The translations under genes were made by a program, and so were the position numbers. 64,000 bases of DNA from Kofleriaceae bacterium (lineage in GTDB: Bacteria; Myxococcota_A; Polyangia; Haliangiales; Haliangiaceae). The stretch spans positions 1 through 64,000 of the forward strand of contig JACKDR010000008.1 in NCBI GenBank assembly GCA_020633495.1, written 5' to 3'. Shown piece after piece: positions 26,859 to 37,501 of the stretch. The stretch's first letter is position 1. Every line of letters starts with the position of its first letter. The notes beneath the pieces were generated by a model. That model did no database searches, was not told the DNA's origin, and saw only the letters and a list, made by a program, of their open reading frames with translations.

Positions 26859-28787
26859 TCAGTCGAGGTTGATCGGCGACACGTTGGTGCCACCCGGGTA
26901 GCCGTAGCTGACGAAGCTGTCCCAGCCCCACACGATCAGCCCCACCGGCTCGCCGCCGACGCTCTCGAGCAGGTGGACGCCGTCGTCCTGGTTGCCGTCG
27001 CCGTCGGGGCCGGCCCACGACAGCGGGCACCGGATCGCGACGTACTCGACGTCGGCGTCGCCGGGGCCGGTCGGCAGCGTGCCCATCGGCTCGTACTCGC
27101 AGGTCAGCACGTTCTGCAACGGGATGTGGTCGAAGCGGAGCTCGGCGGTGGCCGGCGCCGCGATCAGCAGCGAGTCGAACGCGTACTTGTTGGGCACCAG
27201 GAACAGGTAGCTCGACCGCCACTGCTCGACCGGGGGCACGACGATCATCGACGGGTCGCCGCCGGGCGGGCGCAGGCCGCCCGACAGCGTCGACGGGATG
27301 CCGGTGGCCTGCTGGCTGACCGGGAACTGGCCGACCGCGATCGGCTTGTTGGCGTCGATCACGAAGTCGCGCTCGCTGGCGAAGATCACCGACTGGCCGC
27401 GCTGCAAGAGGAACGTGTCGTTCGGCGGCGGCAGGTCGGTCTTGACCAGGGTGTCCTCGCCGGCGGCCAGGATGCGCCAGTACTCGGGCTCGTCGGGGAC
27501 GACCGGCACGTCCCAGCCGGCGTCGCGGATGGCCTGGCCGCGCAGCGGCGACTTGACCGCGACGAAGTGGAAGCCCAGCGCGATCTCGGGGAACAGCTGC
27601 TCCTCGAGGTGATCGGCGCAGCACGACCGCTCCGACAGGGTGTCGAAGCGCGGCACGTCGGAGGCCTCGCTGCCGGTGAAGACCGCGACCGGGTGGCTGC
27701 CGCGGACCCGCGAGCCGGTGAAGTCGGCGTCGAAGCCGTCGGTCTCGAGGTTGAGGACGCCGAAGCGATCGAGGTGCACCTCGATCGTGTCGCCCGCGCT
27801 GGCGGCGTCGACGCCGCCGCCGCCGAGGATGTCGGTCGCGAGATCGACCTGGACGATCGTGTCGTCCTCGGTCGCGACCACGGTGAGGAACGCGCGCAGG
27901 TCGATGCCGCCGTTGGTCAGCGCGTCGTCGGTGAGCGCCAGGGTCTGCGGCCACGACAGCACCAGGTAGCGATCGTCGAGCGCCTCGCGGGGCAGCAGCA
28001 GCGACGCGTCGTTGGAGAACACGCCGACGTTCTCGAGCGGGTTGAACTGGTAAGCGATGATCGGCGCGGTCGAGTGGACGCGGTAGGCGCGGCGCGACAC
28101 GAACGTGCCCGGGCCGTCGTTCAGCTCGGGGCTGGTCGAGCCGTCGACCTCGCGGGCGTCGAGATCGACGACGCGCAGATCGCCGGGGCCGACCTCGAAC
28201 GGGCCGGCGACCACGTACGGCGCGCCGTCGGTGCAGCCGTACGCCGGGTTGGCGGCGTCCTCGGCGTCGCACTGCAGCTCGACCGTGACCTCGGCGGTGA
28301 GGATGCCCGGGTTCGACAGCACGACCGAGAACTGCTGGGCGCTGGCGGCGCCGAAGGTCGAGACCACGGCGTTGTCGAGGTCGACCGCCCAGTACTCGCA
28401 GCCCTCGTAGCTGCGGGCGTCGGCGGCGAGCGCGCAGGCGTTGACGCAGTCGCCGGCGAAGCACACCGCGGTGGGATCGTCGGCGCAGGTCGCGATGACG
28501 TCGGTGCCGGTGCCGTCGGGGCGGCAGCGCAGGATGTCGAGGCCGTCGCAGGTGCGCAGATCGGGGTAGCAGGGCCGGCAGCCGACGCCGGTGACGCAGA
28601 CCTCGCCGCTGTCGACGCACGACGCCAGCTCGACCCACGCGCTGCCGTCGTCGGCGCACTGCTGGTAGGCGTTCTCGGCGCAGCGCTGGGCGCCGGGCGC
28701 GCAGAAGGTGTCGGACGGCGGCGGGCCGCCGCAGCCGGCGGCGGCCGCGGCGAGCGCCGCGACGACCACGCCGAGGCGCGCGCTCAC
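26859..28787 (-). CDS. IgGFc-binding-like surface lipoprotein
   Basis: 642 aa from a GTG that overlaps the upstream gene's stop (GTGA, 4 bp). Lipobox AAGC near residue 19. Cys-rich N-terminal region (about 25-115: FCAPGAQRCAENAYQQCADD, CRPCYPDLRTCDGLDILRC) like repeats found in myxobacterial extracellular proteins, then a large domain (about 120-640) with HSTAPIIAYQFNPLENVGVFSNDASLLLP, VVATEDDTIVQVDL, GSHPVAVFTGSEA, characteristic of IgGFc-binding N-terminal domains. Probably an extracellular adhesin or matrix protein. Cotranslated with the IPT/TIG lipoprotein. Confidence 0.75.
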   Translation of the reverse strand: MSARLGVVVAALAAAAAGCGGPPPSDTFCAPGAQRCAENAYQQCADDGSAWVELASCVDSGEVCVTGVGCRPCYPDLRTCDGLDILRCRPDGTGTDVIATCADDPTAVCFAGDCVNACALAADARSYEGCEYWAVDLDNAVVSTFGAASAQQFSVVLSNPGILTAEVTVELQCDAEDAANPAYGCTDGAPYVVAGPFEVGPGDLRVVDLDAREVDGSTSPELNDGPGTFVSRRAYRVHSTAPIIAYQFNPLENVGVFSNDASLLLPREALDDRYLVLSWPQTLALTDDALTNGGIDLRAFLTVVATEDDTIVQVDLATDILGGGGVDAASAGDTIEVHLDRFGVLNLETDGFDADFTGSRVRGSHPVAVFTGSEASDVPRFDTLSERSCCADHLEEQLFPEIALGFHFVAVKSPLRGQAIRDAGWDVPVVPDEPEYWRILAAGEDTLVKTDLPPPNDTFLLQRGQSVIFASERDFVIDANKPIAVGQFPVSQQATGIPSTLSGGLRPPGGDPSMIVVPPVEQWRSSYLFLVPNKYAFDSLLIAAPATAELRFDHIPLQNVLTCEYEPMGTLPTGPGDADVEYVAIRCPLSWAGPDGDGNQDDGVHLLESVGGEPVGLIVWGWDSFVSYGYPGGTNVSPINLD

Positions 28788-30910
28788 GGCAGCCCCGGGA
28801 AGTAGGCGTAGTTGGCGTCGGCGGCGTAGGCGTCCCAGTAGTTGGCGCCCATCCAGCGGTAGGTGAAGTCGTCGTAGCTGCCGTGCTCGACGGCGATGGC
28901 GTAGACCGTCCACACCGTCTGCTCGCCGGCGGGCGGCCAGTCGGGGACGCCCCAGCTGGTCAGGTCGGGCAGCTCGACGTCGCGCAGCGCGCCGCAGGTG
29001 ACGCCGCGCCACAGCGGTCGACCGTCGCTGCCCGACAGCATGTGGAGGTGGAAGGTCGGCTCGCGCTGCGGGCCCTCGGCGGCGAAGACGACGTGGCGCG
29101 CCGACGCGGTGGCGTCGGGCGCGGGATCGAGGGGGCGCGGCGTGCCGAGGAAGTCGCCGATGGTGAGCGCACCCAGCGCGCCGACGCCGCGCACGATGCG
29201 CGCCGAGAACGGATCGGCGCCGCCGGTCCAGGCGTTGACGACGAACGCGTACGAGGCGTCGCCGATGGCGCCGAACCTCGGTGGCGCGTTGGCCAGCAGG
29301 ATCGAGGTCTCGCCGCGCGGGATGTTGAACTGACCCGGCGGCGGCAGGCCGACCACCGGGGGCAGGCCGTGGCGGCCGAACGCGATCGCGCCGTCGCCGC
29401 CGAGGTCGACGAACGCCCGCACCGCGTACTCCGACGGGCCCAGCCAGCCCGGCGTGCCCAGCGGCGGCGGATCGTCGAGGTCGACCAGCGCGGCGGCGTC
29501 GAGCGGGATGTCGACGACGACGTCGACGTGGTCGACGGTCTGGCCGGGGCCGACCAGGACGCCGCGGGTGACGCCGAGCGCGAACGGCTCGAAGCCGACG
29601 ACGCCGGTGCCGTCGGGATCGCGCGCGGGATCGTAGAGCCCGGCCAGCGCGACCACGGCATAGGCGCCCGGGCGGCTGCGGACCTCGAAGTCCCAGGACA
29701 CGCGGTCGGGATCGTAGGCGTAGTCGATGGGCTCGAGCGGCGGGCGTGGCGACGAGAAGATCGTGGGCGCGCTGGTGGTGACGTAGATGCGCTTGACCTC
29801 GGTCGGCGTACGCGGCTCCGGCACCAGCGGCCAGAACGGCGAGCCCTGGCCGGTGGCGTTGCCGAACAGGACCTGGCCGTGGATCTCGCCGTCGGTGGGG
29901 CCGACGCCGGGCGGGCCGCTCGACGGCGGCGGGATGGGCGAGCGCAGCCAGATCGTGAGGTTGGCGGCGTCGAAGCAGTGGAAGCTGGCGACCTCGTGGT
30001 CGGTGGCGGTGGCCCACACCGTGACCGGGCCGACCAGGTCGGCGCCGCTGAAGGTGATCTGCCCGAGGGCGTCGGTCCGGCCCTGGTACGGGCTGGTCGC
30101 GGGATCGCCGACCGAGACCCAGGCGCCCTCGATGCCGTCGCGGGTCCAGTTGTCGAGGACGACGACGTTGAGGACGCCGGCGAGGTGGCCGCCCGACATG
30201 CCGCCGGCGAACGGATCGCCGGTCGTGAAGTAGGTGTAGCCACGATCGATCGTGTAGACGCTGGCGCCGGTGCGGACGACGACGTCGGCGTCGCCGACGA
30301 CGCCGGGCGGGGTGAAGCCGGTGAGGCGCTGGGCGTCGACGACGGTGACGCCGGTCATGGGCACGCCGTCGAGCGTCACCGTGGTGCCGGCGTCGAAGTC
30401 GGTGCCCAGGCCGGTGAGGGTGACGAAGGTGCCGCCCGCGATCGAGCCGCTGGGCGGGTCGAGGGCGATCGCGTCGTAGCGGAAGCCGCCCGGGTCGACG
30501 GCGATCTGGCCGCCGTGGCGGACCTCGACGTCGGCGGCGCCGGGCTCGCCGGGCGGGGTCACGACCTCGAACCGGCGGCTGTCGATGAAGGTCTGGTCGA
30601 GGACGCGACGGCCGCCGATCCACACCTCGTCGCCCTCGGCGAAGCCGTTGCCGCGGATCTGGATCTCGTCGCCGCCCCGGAACGGGCCATGGTCGGGATC
30701 GCTGTACTGCACCGAGAACAGCGGCGCCTCGGCGTCGGCGGGCGCGGCGTCGGGGCGGTGGACCGCGGCGTCGATCGGGTCGTCGCCGGCGGTGACCGGC
30801 GCGCCGCAGCCGGCCGCGCTCGCCGCGAGCGCGACCGCGAGCGCGAGCGCGAGCGCGACCGCGGCGGTCACGGCGCCGGCGGCAAGGACCGGCAACGACC
30901 TGGCCGACAT
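28784..30910 (-). CDS. IPT/TIG-domain surface lipoprotein
   Basis: 708 aa from ATG 30910. Lipobox AAGC (about residue 31) after a long Ala/Leu signal. Three IPT/TIG repeats (about 58-270): DHGPFRGGDEIQIRGNGFAEGDEVWIGG, PPSGSIAGGTFVTLTGLGTDFDAGTTVTLDG, then VYTIDRGYTYF. A carboxypeptidase-regulatory-like beta domain follows (about 225-300: LNVVVLDNWTRDGIEGAWVSVGD), then beta-rich regions without a named motif. Likely extracellular and partner of the IgGFc-like protein with which it overlaps by 4 bp. The 69-bp gap to the divergent gene at 30980 must hold both promoters. Confidence 0.75.
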   Translation of the reverse strand: MSARSLPVLAAGAVTAAVALALALAVALAASAAGCGAPVTAGDDPIDAAVHRPDAAPADAEAPLFSVQYSDPDHGPFRGGDEIQIRGNGFAEGDEVWIGGRRVLDQTFIDSRRFEVVTPPGEPGAADVEVRHGGQIAVDPGGFRYDAIALDPPSGSIAGGTFVTLTGLGTDFDAGTTVTLDGVPMTGVTVVDAQRLTGFTPPGVVGDADVVVRTGASVYTIDRGYTYFTTGDPFAGGMSGGHLAGVLNVVVLDNWTRDGIEGAWVSVGDPATSPYQGRTDALGQITFSGADLVGPVTVWATATDHEVASFHCFDAANLTIWLRSPIPPPSSGPPGVGPTDGEIHGQVLFGNATGQGSPFWPLVPEPRTPTEVKRIYVTTSAPTIFSSPRPPLEPIDYAYDPDRVSWDFEVRSRPGAYAVVALAGLYDPARDPDGTGVVGFEPFALGVTRGVLVGPGQTVDHVDVVVDIPLDAAALVDLDDPPPLGTPGWLGPSEYAVRAFVDLGGDGAIAFGRHGLPPVVGLPPPGQFNIPRGETSILLANAPPRFGAIGDASYAFVVNAWTGGADPFSARIVRGVGALGALTIGDFLGTPRPLDPAPDATASARHVVFAAEGPQREPTFHLHMLSGSDGRPLWRGVTCGALRDVELPDLTSWGVPDWPPAGEQTVWTVYAIAVEHGSYDDFTYRWMGANYWDAYAADANYAYFPGLP

Positions 30911-30979
30911 GCCGGGCAGTATCGCACGCACCACGACGATGGCTGCAACCGCCGCGCAGCCGAGGCATCCTGGACCGAG

Positions 30980-32089
30980 ATGGATCGTCGGTCGTTGACG
31001 CTCGCGCTCGGCGCCGCCCTCGCGGCGCTGGCGTGGCGTGCGCCGGCCCACGCCCAGCCGGCGGCCGACCGCCCCGCGATCCGCTGGGACGCGCCGGCGG
31101 GCTGCCCGGGCGCCGACGCGCTGCGTGACCGGGTGGTCGCGCAGCTGGGCCGGCCGCTGCGCGACGGCGAGCTCGACGCCCAGGTCAAGGTCACCCACAA
31201 GCGAGGCGCGCGGTGGCGGATGGCGATCGTGGTCCACACCGACGGCGGCGACGGCGAGCGCACGCTCGACGCCGCCAGCTGCGACGCCCTGGTCGACGCC
31301 GCGGCGCTGATCGTCGCGCTGACGATCGATCCGCTGGCCGACGGCACCCCGCGCGACGCGCCCGACGGCGGCGGCGACGGCAGCGCGGGCGACGCGACGG
31401 TGCGCGACGACGGCCGGGCGGTCGCGCCGGCCACCGACGACGAGGTCCCACCCGACGAGGGCGACCGGCTGCGCCGCGACCTCGCCGCGCTCGACGACGA
31501 GACCCCGCCGCTGCCGGATCTGCGGCGCCGCGTCGTCGACACCAGCCCGCGCGAGCCGCGCCGCCCGGTCGACATCGACGTCCGCGTCCGCGCCGGCATC
31601 GGCGGCGAGCTCGGCACCCTGCCCGATCCCGCCAGCGGCGGCGGCGGCGGCGTCGAGGTCGCGCTCGACGGGCTCGCGCTCGACGCCTCGGCCTACCACT
31701 GGCGGCAGCAGCGCACCTACGTCGGCGACACCACCGGCCCCGGCGCCGACGCGTCGCTGACCACGGTGGCGGTGCGCGCCTGCTACGGCGCGACCCGGCG
31801 CCGGCTGCGCTCCGCCGGGTGCCTGGGCGGCGAGCTCGAGGCCATGCGCTCCGAGGGCTTCGGCTTCGACCAGGCGCTGCCCGCGGCCACGACCCTGGGC
31901 TTCGGGGTGATCGCCGGCGTGTCCTGGGCGTACCCGGTGGCCGGACCGGTCGCGGTCCGCCTCGACATCACCAGCGCCTTCCTGGTGGCCCGGCCGGTGC
32001 TGACCGAGGCCCGCACCGGCCAGATCCTCTACGACCCGAACTTCCTGTCGTGGCGCGGACTTGCGGGCGCCGAGGTGACGTTCCGGTGA
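30980..32089 (+). CDS. secreted protein with outer-membrane barrel-like C-terminus
   Basis: 369 aa from ATG 30980. Signal peptide (1-26, ending AHAQ). The first 125 residues (RPAIRWDAPAGCPGADALRDRVVAQLG to DAAALIVALTIDP) match a pattern common in myxobacterial exported proteins, then an acidic disordered linker (about 125-205) and a Gly/aromatic strand region (about 210-369: VRVRAGIGGELGTLPDP, GVIAGVSWAYPVAGPVAVRLDITSAFLV, LAGAEVTFR) ending in R, like a small barrel. The stop overlaps the sigma-factor start (GTGA), so the two are cotranslated; it may be a target or sensor of that factor. Confidence 0.65.
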   Translation: MDRRSLTLALGAALAALAWRAPAHAQPAADRPAIRWDAPAGCPGADALRDRVVAQLGRPLRDGELDAQVKVTHKRGARWRMAIVVHTDGGDGERTLDAASCDALVDAAALIVALTIDPLADGTPRDAPDGGGDGSAGDATVRDDGRAVAPATDDEVPPDEGDRLRRDLAALDDETPPLPDLRRRVVDTSPREPRRPVDIDVRVRAGIGGELGTLPDPASGGGGGVEVALDGLALDASAYHWRQQRTYVGDTTGPGADASLTTVAVRACYGATRRRLRSAGCLGGELEAMRSEGFGFDQALPAATTLGFGVIAGVSWAYPVAGPVAVRLDITSAFLVARPVLTEARTGQILYDPNFLSWRGLAGAEVTFR

Positions 32090-32838
32090 GCGACGACCGG
32101 ATCGTGCGGTTCGGGTCACGGGACGCCGCCGCGCCGGCCACCCAGGGGATCGTGGACAGCGCCGCCGCCATGCTCGCCCCGCTGGGCTCCCTCGAGGCGC
32201 GGGCGCCGGACGCCGAGCCACGCCGCCGCCCGTCGCCTCCCCCCCTTCCCACCCGCGCGCGCGGGAGCCAGCCTCCCCCGGTGCCCGCGCGCGCGACCCC
32301 CGTGATCCCCGTGGCCGCCGCGATCGACTTCTCGGCGGTGTACGACGCCCACTTCGCGTTCGTGTGGCGGTCGCTGCGCCGGCTCGGCGTGCCCGACCGC
32401 CTGCTCGACGACGGCGCCCAGGACGTCTTCATCGTGGTCCACCGGCGGCTCGCCGAGTTCGAGGGCCGGTCGTCGCTCAAGAGCTGGCTGTTCGGGATCG
32501 CGCGGCGGGTCGCCCACGATCACCGCCGCCGCATCGGGCGCAAGGAGCGCACCGAGGAGCTGCCCGAGACCGTCGCCGATCCCGGCGGCTCGACGCCCGC
32601 CCACGACGCCGAGCGGGCCGAGGCGGTGCGCACGCTGCACGAGATCCTGACCGCGCTCGACGACGACAAGCGCGAGGTCTTCGTCCTCGCGGAGCTGGAA
32701 CAGATGACCGTCCCCGAGATCGCCGAGGCCATCGGCGCCAACGTCAACACCGTGTACTCGCGGCTGCGCGCCGCGCGCGCCGCCTTCGAGCAGGCGGTCC
32801 AGCGGCGGCTCGCCCGCCAGCGAGGAGCGCAGCCGTGA
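32086..32838 (+). CDS. ECF-type RNA polymerase sigma factor
   Basis: 250 aa from GTG 32086, 4-bp overlap with the preceding gene. A disordered Pro/Arg-rich N-terminus of about 80 residues precedes region 2 (about 83-150: FSAVYDAHFAFVWRSLRRLGV, DGAQDVFIVVHRRLAEFEGRSSLKSWLFGIARRVAHDHRRR) and region 4 (about 185-240: ALDDDKREVFVLAELEQMTVPEIAEAIGANVNTVYSRLRAAR). Its own stop overlaps the next gene's GTG, the usual layout of a sigma factor with its regulator. Likely controls this gene block (inference). Confidence 0.85.
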   Translation: MSDDRIVRFGSRDAAAPATQGIVDSAAAMLAPLGSLEARAPDAEPRRRPSPPPLPTRARGSQPPPVPARATPVIPVAAAIDFSAVYDAHFAFVWRSLRRLGVPDRLLDDGAQDVFIVVHRRLAEFEGRSSLKSWLFGIARRVAHDHRRRIGRKERTEELPETVADPGGSTPAHDAERAEAVRTLHEILTALDDDKREVFVLAELEQMTVPEIAEAIGANVNTVYSRLRAARAAFEQAVQRRLARQRGAQP

Positions 32839-33657
32839 CCGAGATGTCTCCCCAGGCGCGCGCCCTGCTCGACGCCGCGCGCGACGGCGACGATCCCGGC
32901 GACGGCGATCGCGACCGCGTCCGGGGCCGCCTGATGGCGGCGATCGCGGCCGGCGGCGCGGCGACCGGCGCCGCGACCGGCGCCGCCCACGCGGCCCACG
33001 CCAGGACCGCGGCGGCCACCGCTGGCGCCACCGGCTCGGCGGCGGTGACGATCAAGGTCGCGATCGCGGCGGTGCTGGTCGCCGGCGCCGCCGGCGGTGC
33101 GTACGTGGCGCTGCGCGACGACGGCGGACGGCCGCGCTGGCGCCGGCGCGCCAGGCCCAGGTCGAGCCAGCGCCGACCGCGCGCGAGCCGCTGCCGACGC
33201 CGGATCCGGCGCCCGCGCCGGCGATCGCGCCCGTGCCGGCGCCTGAGCCTGAGGCCGAGGCCGAGCCCGAGGCCGAGCCCGCGCCTGAGCCGAGATCGAG
33301 GTCGCCCCGGCCCCGGCGCCCGCGCCCGCGCATCGCCGGAACCGCCCGCACGAGCCGGTCGCCGCCGAGGCGCCGCCGCCGTCCGCCGCCGACTCGCTGC
33401 GCGCCGAGCAGGCCCTGCTGGCCCGCGCCACCGCGGCGCTGCGCGACGGCGATCCCGCCGCGGCGCTGACCGCGCTCGCCGAGCACGCCCGGCGCTTCCC
33501 CGACGGCGTCCTGGTCCAGGAGCGCGCCGCGACCCGGGTGCTGGCGCTGTGCGCCTCCGGCGACACCGCCCGTGGCGTCCAGGAACGTGACGCGTTCCTC
33601 GATCGGTGGCCGCGCTCGGTCCACGCCGCCCGCGTCGGCGCCGCCTGCGCGCCCTGA
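32835..33657 (+). pseudogene. membrane protein with C-terminal TPR-like domain (putative anti-sigma/partner), two frameshifts
   Basis: GTG at 32835 overlaps the sigma-factor stop. Frame 1 to about 33125 gives MSPQARALLDAARDGDD and a membrane helix (VTIKVAIAAVLVAGAAGGAYVAL). The reading then moves by -1 into a Pro/Ala/Glu linker (PAPEPEAEAEPEAEPAPEP), and again by -1 near 33295 into DSLRAEQALLARATAALRDGD and FLDRWPRSVHAARVGAACAP, the closing helices typical of this family. Together about 273 aa. In myxobacteria such membrane/TPR proteins follow ECF sigma genes. Both shifts fall in very GC-rich repetitive DNA, so they may be base-calling deletions rather than mutations. Confidence 0.65.
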
Positions 33658-33703
33658 TCGCGGCGCGACGTCGCGGCCCGCTACCCGGCGCGCCGCGCTC
33701 TGC

Positions 33704-33709
33704 TACGCT
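33704..33709 (+). promoter_or_regulatory. -10 hexamer TACGCT, leaderless start
   Basis: Ends 7 nt before the ATG at 33717; suggests that the receptor gene can be transcribed separately from the sigma-factor genes. Confidence 0.5.
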
Positions 33710-33716
33710 GCGCGCG

Positions 33717-36454
<2,738 letters not shown>

Positions 36455-36455
<1 letters not shown>

Positions 36456-37468
36456 TGCGCGCGCGACGCCCCACCCTGGTGATCGCGGCCGCGGCGCTGG
36501 CGGCGCTGGCCGCCGGCTGCGGCTCGTTCGAGGATCCGACGATCGTCATCGACCTGCGCGCCCTGGCGATGACCGCCGAGCCGCCGGAGCAGGTGGTCGC
36601 GCTCGACCCGACCAACCCGCCCGACCCCGGCAACCTCGACGAGCTCGGCCTGGTCGACGTCGAGGTCTGCGGCCTGATCGCCGATCCCGGCGCCGACCGC
36701 GCCCTCGACTGGACGATGACGGTGTGCGGCCCGCGCGGCAACCGCCGCTGCGACGATCCCGACCGGCCGTCGTACCCGATCGGCAGCGGCCGCGTCGTCG
36801 ATCCCGAGGGCGCCGATCGCGCGCTGCCGTGCGCGACGGTCGCGGTCGAGCCCGGGCTGCTGGTCGTGCTCGAGGACGCGATCCGCGAGGACCCGCTGGG
36901 CGGCTTCGGCCAGGTCGATCTGCAGGTCGAGCTGAAGGTGACGCCGGTCGACGGCGACGCCGGCGGCGGCCACGACGCGATCTACGCGGCCAAGCGGGTG
37001 CGCTACGCCGCGCAGCTGCCGGCCGAGCGCACCGCCAACCACAACCCGACCCTCGATCGGATCGACTACACCCTCGCCGACGGCGACACCCCGACGCCGC
37101 TGCCGCTGGGCCGGTGCGTCGACGGCGGCGCCCCGCTGGTGGTCGCGCCCGGCGATCGCCTCACCCTCGAGCCGATCGAGCCCGACGGCGTCCGCGAGGA
37201 CTACGTGGTGCCGACGTTCGACGGCGGCTCGCGCATGTTCACCGAGACGTTGACCTACCAGTGGCTGGCCACCGACGGCGGCTGGACCCGCGGCAGCAGC
37301 GGCGGGCCGCGCGACGCCAGCGGCACGCCGCCGCCGCTCGACTCGACCTGGAAGGCGCCGCCGGCGGCCGACCTCGACGGCCCCACCGACGTCACGCTGT
37401 GGCTGGTCCAGCGCGACGAGCGCCTGGGCGAGGCGTGGTACGAGGCGTGCGTGCGGGTCGAGCCGTAG
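36455..37468 (+). CDS. lipoprotein of unknown function, partner of the TonB-dependent receptor
   Basis: 337 aa. The ATG shares one base with the receptor stop (TGATG), so they are cotranslated. Lipobox AAGC (about residue 23) in a short signal. No named domain: beta-rich, with VEVCGLIADPGAD, VCGPRGNRRCDDP and a run of strands (DLQVELKVTPVDG, TLTYQWLATDGGWTRG, TLWLVQRDERLGEAWYEACVRVEP). Gene order suggests a surface or periplasmic accessory to the receptor, as seen for substrate-binding lipoproteins in other uptake systems; no motif proves this. Confidence 0.65.
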
Positions 37469-37489
37469 CCGCCGACCGGGCCGGCCTGC

Positions 37490-37495
37490 TAGGTT
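37490..37495 (+). promoter_or_regulatory. -10 hexamer TAGGTT, leaderless start
   Basis: Ends 6 nt before the GTG at 37502. Confidence 0.5.
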
Positions 37496-37501
37496 CCCGC
37501 C

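Noticed and set aside
26859..30968. Continuous 1369-codon minus-strand frame
   Set aside because: Only the last 642 codons (IgGFc-like protein) are real; the first part is antisense-frame noise over the IPT/TIG gene.
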